From NCBI GenBank assembly GCA_027488165.1, contig JAIYCF010000110.1:1-10862 (forward strand): a stretch of 10,862 bases of DNA, given 5' to 3'. The notes beneath the pieces are model-generated. The model saw only the letters and a list, made by a program, of their open reading frames with translations. It did no database searches and was not told the origin of the DNA. The stretch is from Streptomycetaceae bacterium (lineage in GTDB: Bacteria; Actinomycetota; Actinomycetes; Nanopelagicales; Nanopelagicaceae). Below, piece after piece: positions 8,901-10,862 of the stretch (the stretch's first letter is position 1; each line of letters begins with the position of its first letter). The translations under genes and the position numbers were made by a program.

Positions 8901-9202
8901 TTGCAGTAGAAGTTCCATTTGAGGCTGTTTTAGGCGGGGTTTTGATCCGTGGCCGCATCGATGCGGTCTATGAAATCAATGGCCGCTTTGAAGTTATCGA
9001 TTGGAAGACCGGTGCAACAACGCTTGGTGAATCCGCCGCTGTGCAATTAGCGGTCTATCGCTTAGCTTGGGCGAAGTTAAAGGGAATTGATCCTGCGCTT
9101 GTTTCAGCAGCTTTCCACTATGTGCCAATTAGCAAAACTGATCGCCCTGCAGATCTTTTGAGCGAAGCCCAGTTAATCGCGCTAATTACCGGATCTAATT
9201 AA
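5993..9202 (+). CDS. adnB: AdnB subunit of the AdnAB helicase-nuclease, lead motor
   Basis: A 1069-residue protein with a complete superfamily 1A motor and a C-terminal RecB-type nuclease. Motor motifs: Q-motif glutamine 28, Walker A AGAGSGKT (46-53), motif Ia LTFTRKAA (77-84), motif II DEYQDT (277-282), motif III GDPCQAIYTWRGAS (304-317), motif IV region LLTTFRND (342-349), motif V TVHMSKG (661-667) and motif VI VAFTRAR (751-757). The nuclease has His922, Asp990 in GRIDAVY, Asp1003 and Lys1005 in DWKTG, and Gln1018/Tyr1022. It lacks the clustered cysteines of AdnA. In mycobacteria the AdnB motor drives unwinding, and its nuclease makes the ATP-stimulated cuts during end resection. The ATG at 5993 overlaps the adnA stop as ATGA, which implies translational coupling and equal subunit supply. 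A TTG at 5957 also opens this frame, but the ATG start gives the MIEKYSPQDIAAAL opening expected for AdnB. Confidence 0.95.
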   Translation: MIEKYSPQDIAAALQKVGAKVYQPTAEQSAIISIATNPLEPAVVIAGAGSGKTETMAARVIFLVANGFARPDQILGLTFTRKAAGELAIRIRTRLRQLRAAKLIPEDTPLEVAVTTYHSYAARLLSEHSIRFGIDADIQPMGDAAMWQLANDIVRNWEDASYSNESAVGTVVEDLLGLTKLMLEHQVTPEAIAAADNEVLEQLAQMSGGGNPEVRKVKKVLEQRIALLPMVERFIARRQESGQLSFDDQMSLAADISVKFPDIGELERAKYSVVLLDEYQDTSQSQVRMLSSLFGGGHPVMAVGDPCQAIYTWRGASAGTINSFGKYFPKAAGHTGAERYSLLTTFRNDKTILELANVVSEKIRREGSADVPPLTPRPGAGDGELVCGVFENIDLEATAIADYFSNLWFDKSRLTKPAEKRSTFAVLVRKRSQIATIESALRAADIPVEVLGLGGLIHVPEVADIVSMLRVIADPDAGAALMRHLVGPRINLGAKDLAALGAYSRNRAKGSRAESKSLIKKIAAGNPEQAEADDQFLGSLIDTLDEIGGADKSTFTEIGYVRLVNFASDLRRLRSRAGGTITDLINEIESYLGLETEVMLRDGTGSGRRHIDRFLDEAGKFARSGGTLNSFLQWLDIAGKEEGGLKSAAPEVRSDVVQILTVHMSKGAEWDVVAVPGLAEGTFPGLNKNDPDNWITNERHIPFHLRGDHLELPRFSFNGATKNSEASKEIENYAKICKATKTREEIRLGYVAFTRARTHLIATTSWYRDGKDWVEPSTIFEQVALVAQEHGKIISEVPRPDQDAKNPALENPLTGIWPRDPLGDTRPAFTAKVELVKNAAPLDLATAQSVDLETESWIEDARALIQERALGVNGVLEIPMPPRLSTSTLVALHKDPEELALTIRRPMPRPQDQYSRRGTAFHLWIEHHFNAATLFDDEDLDFLDPLEPDQTLESLKQSWLASEWGNRSPVAVEVPFEAVLGGVLIRGRIDAVYEINGRFEVIDWKTGATTLGESAAVQLAVYRLAWAKLKGIDPALVSAAFHYVPISKTDRPADLLSEAQLIALITGSN

Positions 9203-10013
9203 TCTCGGCGCGCAGCGGCAAGTGATCGCTGATGCCGGTTGCAATTGTTCCTAAATCTTTGACTTGGCTATTTGCTCCGTGAGTTAACATGTAATCAAAT
9301 TGAATTTTGGCGCCCCATGAAGGATAAGTATTTTGCTGAATCAGCGAACTCCAATCAGATCCCGCAACTGGCAGATTCTTCGGCAGATTCAAATCTCCAA
9401 GTATTAGTGGTTTGGTATTTGTCTCCTGTGCAATCTTGAGCGCCCAACGCTTTAACTTCTTTAACTGAAACAAGTTAACGCCCGGCACAAACGAAAGATG
9501 GGTATTAAACACAGTCCAGCCATTTGCAAGGGTTGCACCAAGTGCTAACCGCGGCTCATCATGAACATAGATTGCTCTAATCTTTGGTTTGCTACTTGTC
9601 TCACTCTCGGTCGGAACAATTAAAGGCATTCCGACTACTGAATTTCCAAGTTCTAGTCGATGCCATTTCACAACCGGAATAGTTGAGGCAATTCCTATCC
9701 CATAACTTCCCTCTAGAGAGTTGTTCTCACCGCTTACTATCCGCGGATCTAAATCCTTTAACTTCCGCCATTTCTCACCAGGTGTTCCGATGATGCTCGG
9801 TGCAAATGCCCAATCTTTTCCACCGATCGCTGCGGCGATATCTAAAACTTGATTGCGCATTTGTGATCGCGGTAATTTGTAATCAACTTCTTGAACCGCA
9901 ATAACCTCTGTTTCGAGCTGGCGCACTGCGGCGGCTAGGGATTCCTGGCTGGGCCCGGCCGAAAGTGGCGGGATTGGTTGGCCGTGGAGCAGGTTCCACG
10001 AGGTGATGCGCAT
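9195..10013 (-). CDS. Endonuclease/exonuclease/phosphatase (EEP) family hydrolase
   Basis: A 272-residue metal-dependent phosphoesterase of the DNase I/ExoIII-like fold. Diagnostic motifs from the ATG at 10013: SWNLLHG (5-11, metal-binding Asn7), QEVD (41-44, Glu42), GSYGIGIAS (102-110), NTHL (170-173, catalytic His172), GDLN (206-209, Asp207 and Asn209), QFDYML (238-243) and SDHLP (262-266, terminal Asp-His pair). All catalytic residues expected for the family are present and there is no signal peptide, so it is probably an active cytoplasmic enzyme. The substrate cannot be told: DNA ends, RNA, phosphoinositide-like and other phosphodiesters are all handled by relatives. Lying beside adnB and nudC makes a nucleic acid role tempting, but it is on the opposite strand from both. 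Its stop overlaps adnB by 8 bases. The frame stays open upstream to 10100, but MRITSWN is the natural family start. There is no good ribosome binding site, so it may be leaderless. Confidence 0.88.
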   Translation of the reverse strand: MRITSWNLLHGQPIPPLSAGPSQESLAAAVRQLETEVIAVQEVDYKLPRSQMRNQVLDIAAAIGGKDWAFAPSIIGTPGEKWRKLKDLDPRIVSGENNSLEGSYGIGIASTIPVVKWHRLELGNSVVGMPLIVPTESETSSKPKIRAIYVHDEPRLALGATLANGWTVFNTHLSFVPGVNLFQLKKLKRWALKIAQETNTKPLILGDLNLPKNLPVAGSDWSSLIQQNTYPSWGAKIQFDYMLTHGANSQVKDLGTIATGISDHLPLRAEIN

Positions 10014-10020
10014 GCGGCCA

Positions 10021-10033
10021 AGGCTAGTAGCGT
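10021..10033. promoter_or_regulatory. Back-to-back -10-like elements between the EEP gene and nudC
   Basis: TAGCCT on the minus strand (10026-10021) ends 7 bases before the EEP ATG. TAGCGT on the plus strand (10028-10033) ends 8 bases before the nudC ATG at 10042. Both fit the TAnnnT pattern at the distance expected for leaderless transcripts, which are common in actinobacteria. No convincing -35 box was found for either. This is a visual match and needs transcript start data. Confidence 0.35.
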
Positions 10034-10041
10034 TCACCCTT

Positions 10042-10862
10042 ATGAGCGCGGTCAACGGACAGGTATCGAAGATGGACCGCGCCGGCCACCTGCGCACCAA
10101 TCATGCATCTCTCGATCAGATGTGGGATCGCGCCAAGATTGTTCACTTCGCAGATTCGCGACTCGCGGTCGAAGCCGGCGGCACCAAACTTCGCTATCTA
10201 TCAGCTGCCGAAGTTCAAAAGTTGATTGCTTCAAATCAATACAAGTCTGGCGAAAAGTATTTCCTTGGTTTGGATCAATTAGATCAAGAGCCATATTTTG
10301 CTTGGAGCGCGTCAAGTGTTGAACCACAAGGCGAGAAAGCACCAGATGGTTATCTAACGCTTCGCGAAATAGGTGGGTTGATCTCTGAATTCGAAATGGA
10401 GATCGGACTTCACACAGTTGCACTGGCTAACTGGCATAAGTCCCATACCCATTGCGCGCGATGTGGTGCGCCGACTTCAGTTGCACAAGGTGGAGCAATT
10501 CGTCTCTGCGATAAAGATAAGAGCGAGCACTACCCCCGTACCGATTGCGCAGTCATTGTCTTAGTTCGCGATCAAGATGATCGAATCTTGCTAGGGCATC
10601 AACCAATTTGGCCAGAAGGTCGCTTCTCTTGCTTTGCTGGTTTTCTAGAACCAGGTGAAACTTTCGAACAATGCGTGCAACGTGAAGTCTTAGAAGAGTC
10701 AGGCGTTGCAGTTCGCGACGTTGATTACTTGGGTTCACAACCGTGGCCATTTCCAGCATCGATCATGATTTCATTTGATGCGATTACAGATTTTCCAGAG
10801 ATGGCTCGCCCTGATGGCCAAGAGATTACTGAAGTTAAATGGTTCTCTCGCGCAGAAATTAA
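10042..10862 (+). CDS. nudC: NADH pyrophosphatase / NAD-cap RNA decapping Nudix hydrolase NudC, partial (C-terminus cut)
   Basis: 273 codons are present before the window ends. NudC hydrolyses NAD(H) to NMN(H) and AMP, and removes NAD caps from RNA 5' ends. Key features, numbered from ATG 10042: a zinc-ribbon-like segment with Cys138-x2-Cys141 and Cys156, where the fourth ligand position is Asp159; HYPRTD (163-168); a perfect Nudix box from Gly200 to Val222 (G-x5-E-x7-REVLEESGV); and SQPWPFP (232-238), the signature that separates NudC from other Nudix enzymes. The start is uncertain. ATG 10042 has a -10-like TAGCGT just upstream and suits leaderless initiation. ATG 10012 has GAGG 8 bases upstream but would share bases with the EEP start codon and adds rare codons such as CGG and AGG. 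ATG 10072 is also possible. M. tuberculosis likewise has nudC close downstream of adnAB. Confidence 0.93.
   Translation, partial: MSAVNGQVSKMDRAGHLRTNHASLDQMWDRAKIVHFADSRLAVEAGGTKLRYLSAAEVQKLIASNQYKSGEKYFLGLDQLDQEPYFAWSASSVEPQGEKAPDGYLTLREIGGLISEFEMEIGLHTVALANWHKSHTHCARCGAPTSVAQGGAIRLCDKDKSEHYPRTDCAVIVLVRDQDDRILLGHQPIWPEGRFSCFAGFLEPGETFEQCVQREVLEESGVAVRDVDYLGSQPWPFPASIMISFDAITDFPEMARPDGQEITEVKWFSRAEI

Noticed and set aside
2850..9202. RecBCD or AddAB rather than AdnAB
   Set aside because: Both subunits combine a UvrD-like motor with a RecB-type nuclease and are about equal in size, which fits AdnAB. RecC lacks both activities, and AddB lacks a full set of helicase motifs.
10014..10100. N-terminal extension of the EEP protein up to 10100
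   Set aside because: EEP proteins usually begin just before the SWN motif, and the extension would overlap the nudC start region.
1..10862. CRISPR array, transposon, prophage or defence island
   Set aside because: No regularly spaced repeats, transposase, integrase or phage genes were seen. Every long frame belongs to a housekeeping-type gene.

Overview
The window most likely comes from a low-GC actinobacterium. Base composition looks close to half G+C by eye. Two adjacent genes form AdnAB, a helicase-nuclease pair regarded as a signature of actinobacteria, and they sit next to a NudC gene, as they do (with one gene between) in Mycobacterium tuberculosis. The compact layout, with gaps of tens of bases and several overlapping gene ends, together with the modest GC content, would suit a streamlined freshwater lineage such as Nanopelagicales. 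That placement is inference; I could not compare with any database.

Layout from left to right. Positions 1-707, minus strand: the first 235 codons of a class III PLP-dependent aminotransferase that runs off the left edge. Positions 708-880: a divergent intergenic region with a 9-bp-arm inverted repeat close to the aminotransferase, a weak promoter-like sequence facing typA, and a nine-codon mini-ORF overlapping the TTG start of typA. Positions 881-2785, plus: typA (bipA), a ribosome-associated translational GTPase. Positions 2786-2849: a short gap with two hairpins, the second of which spans the adnA start codon. Positions 2850-5996 and 5993-9202, plus: adnA and adnB, joined by an ATGA stop/start overlap. 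Positions 9195-10013, minus: an endonuclease/exonuclease/phosphatase (EEP) family hydrolase whose 3' end overlaps adnB by 8 bases. Positions 10014-10041: a very short divergent promoter region. Positions 10042-10862, plus: the first 273 codons of nudC, an NADH/NAD-capped RNA pyrophosphatase, cut by the right edge.

AdnA and AdnB should form one heterodimer that unwinds and resects double-strand DNA ends for recombination. AdnB has the complete set of superfamily 1A motor motifs. AdnA has an altered motor motif III, but its nuclease domain keeps the four-cysteine pattern of an iron-sulfur staple. The EEP enzyme may act on nucleic acid or a phosphoester metabolite, but its substrate cannot be read from the sequence. 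NudC and TypA are housekeeping functions of RNA cap/NAD metabolism and translation.

I see no CRISPR array, prophage, transposon, tRNA, rRNA or clear new multi-gene system. No gene-free stretch exceeds 300 bases. The best leads are small and regulatory: the adnA start-codon hairpin, the back-to-back EEP/nudC starts, and the inverted repeat by the aminotransferase.
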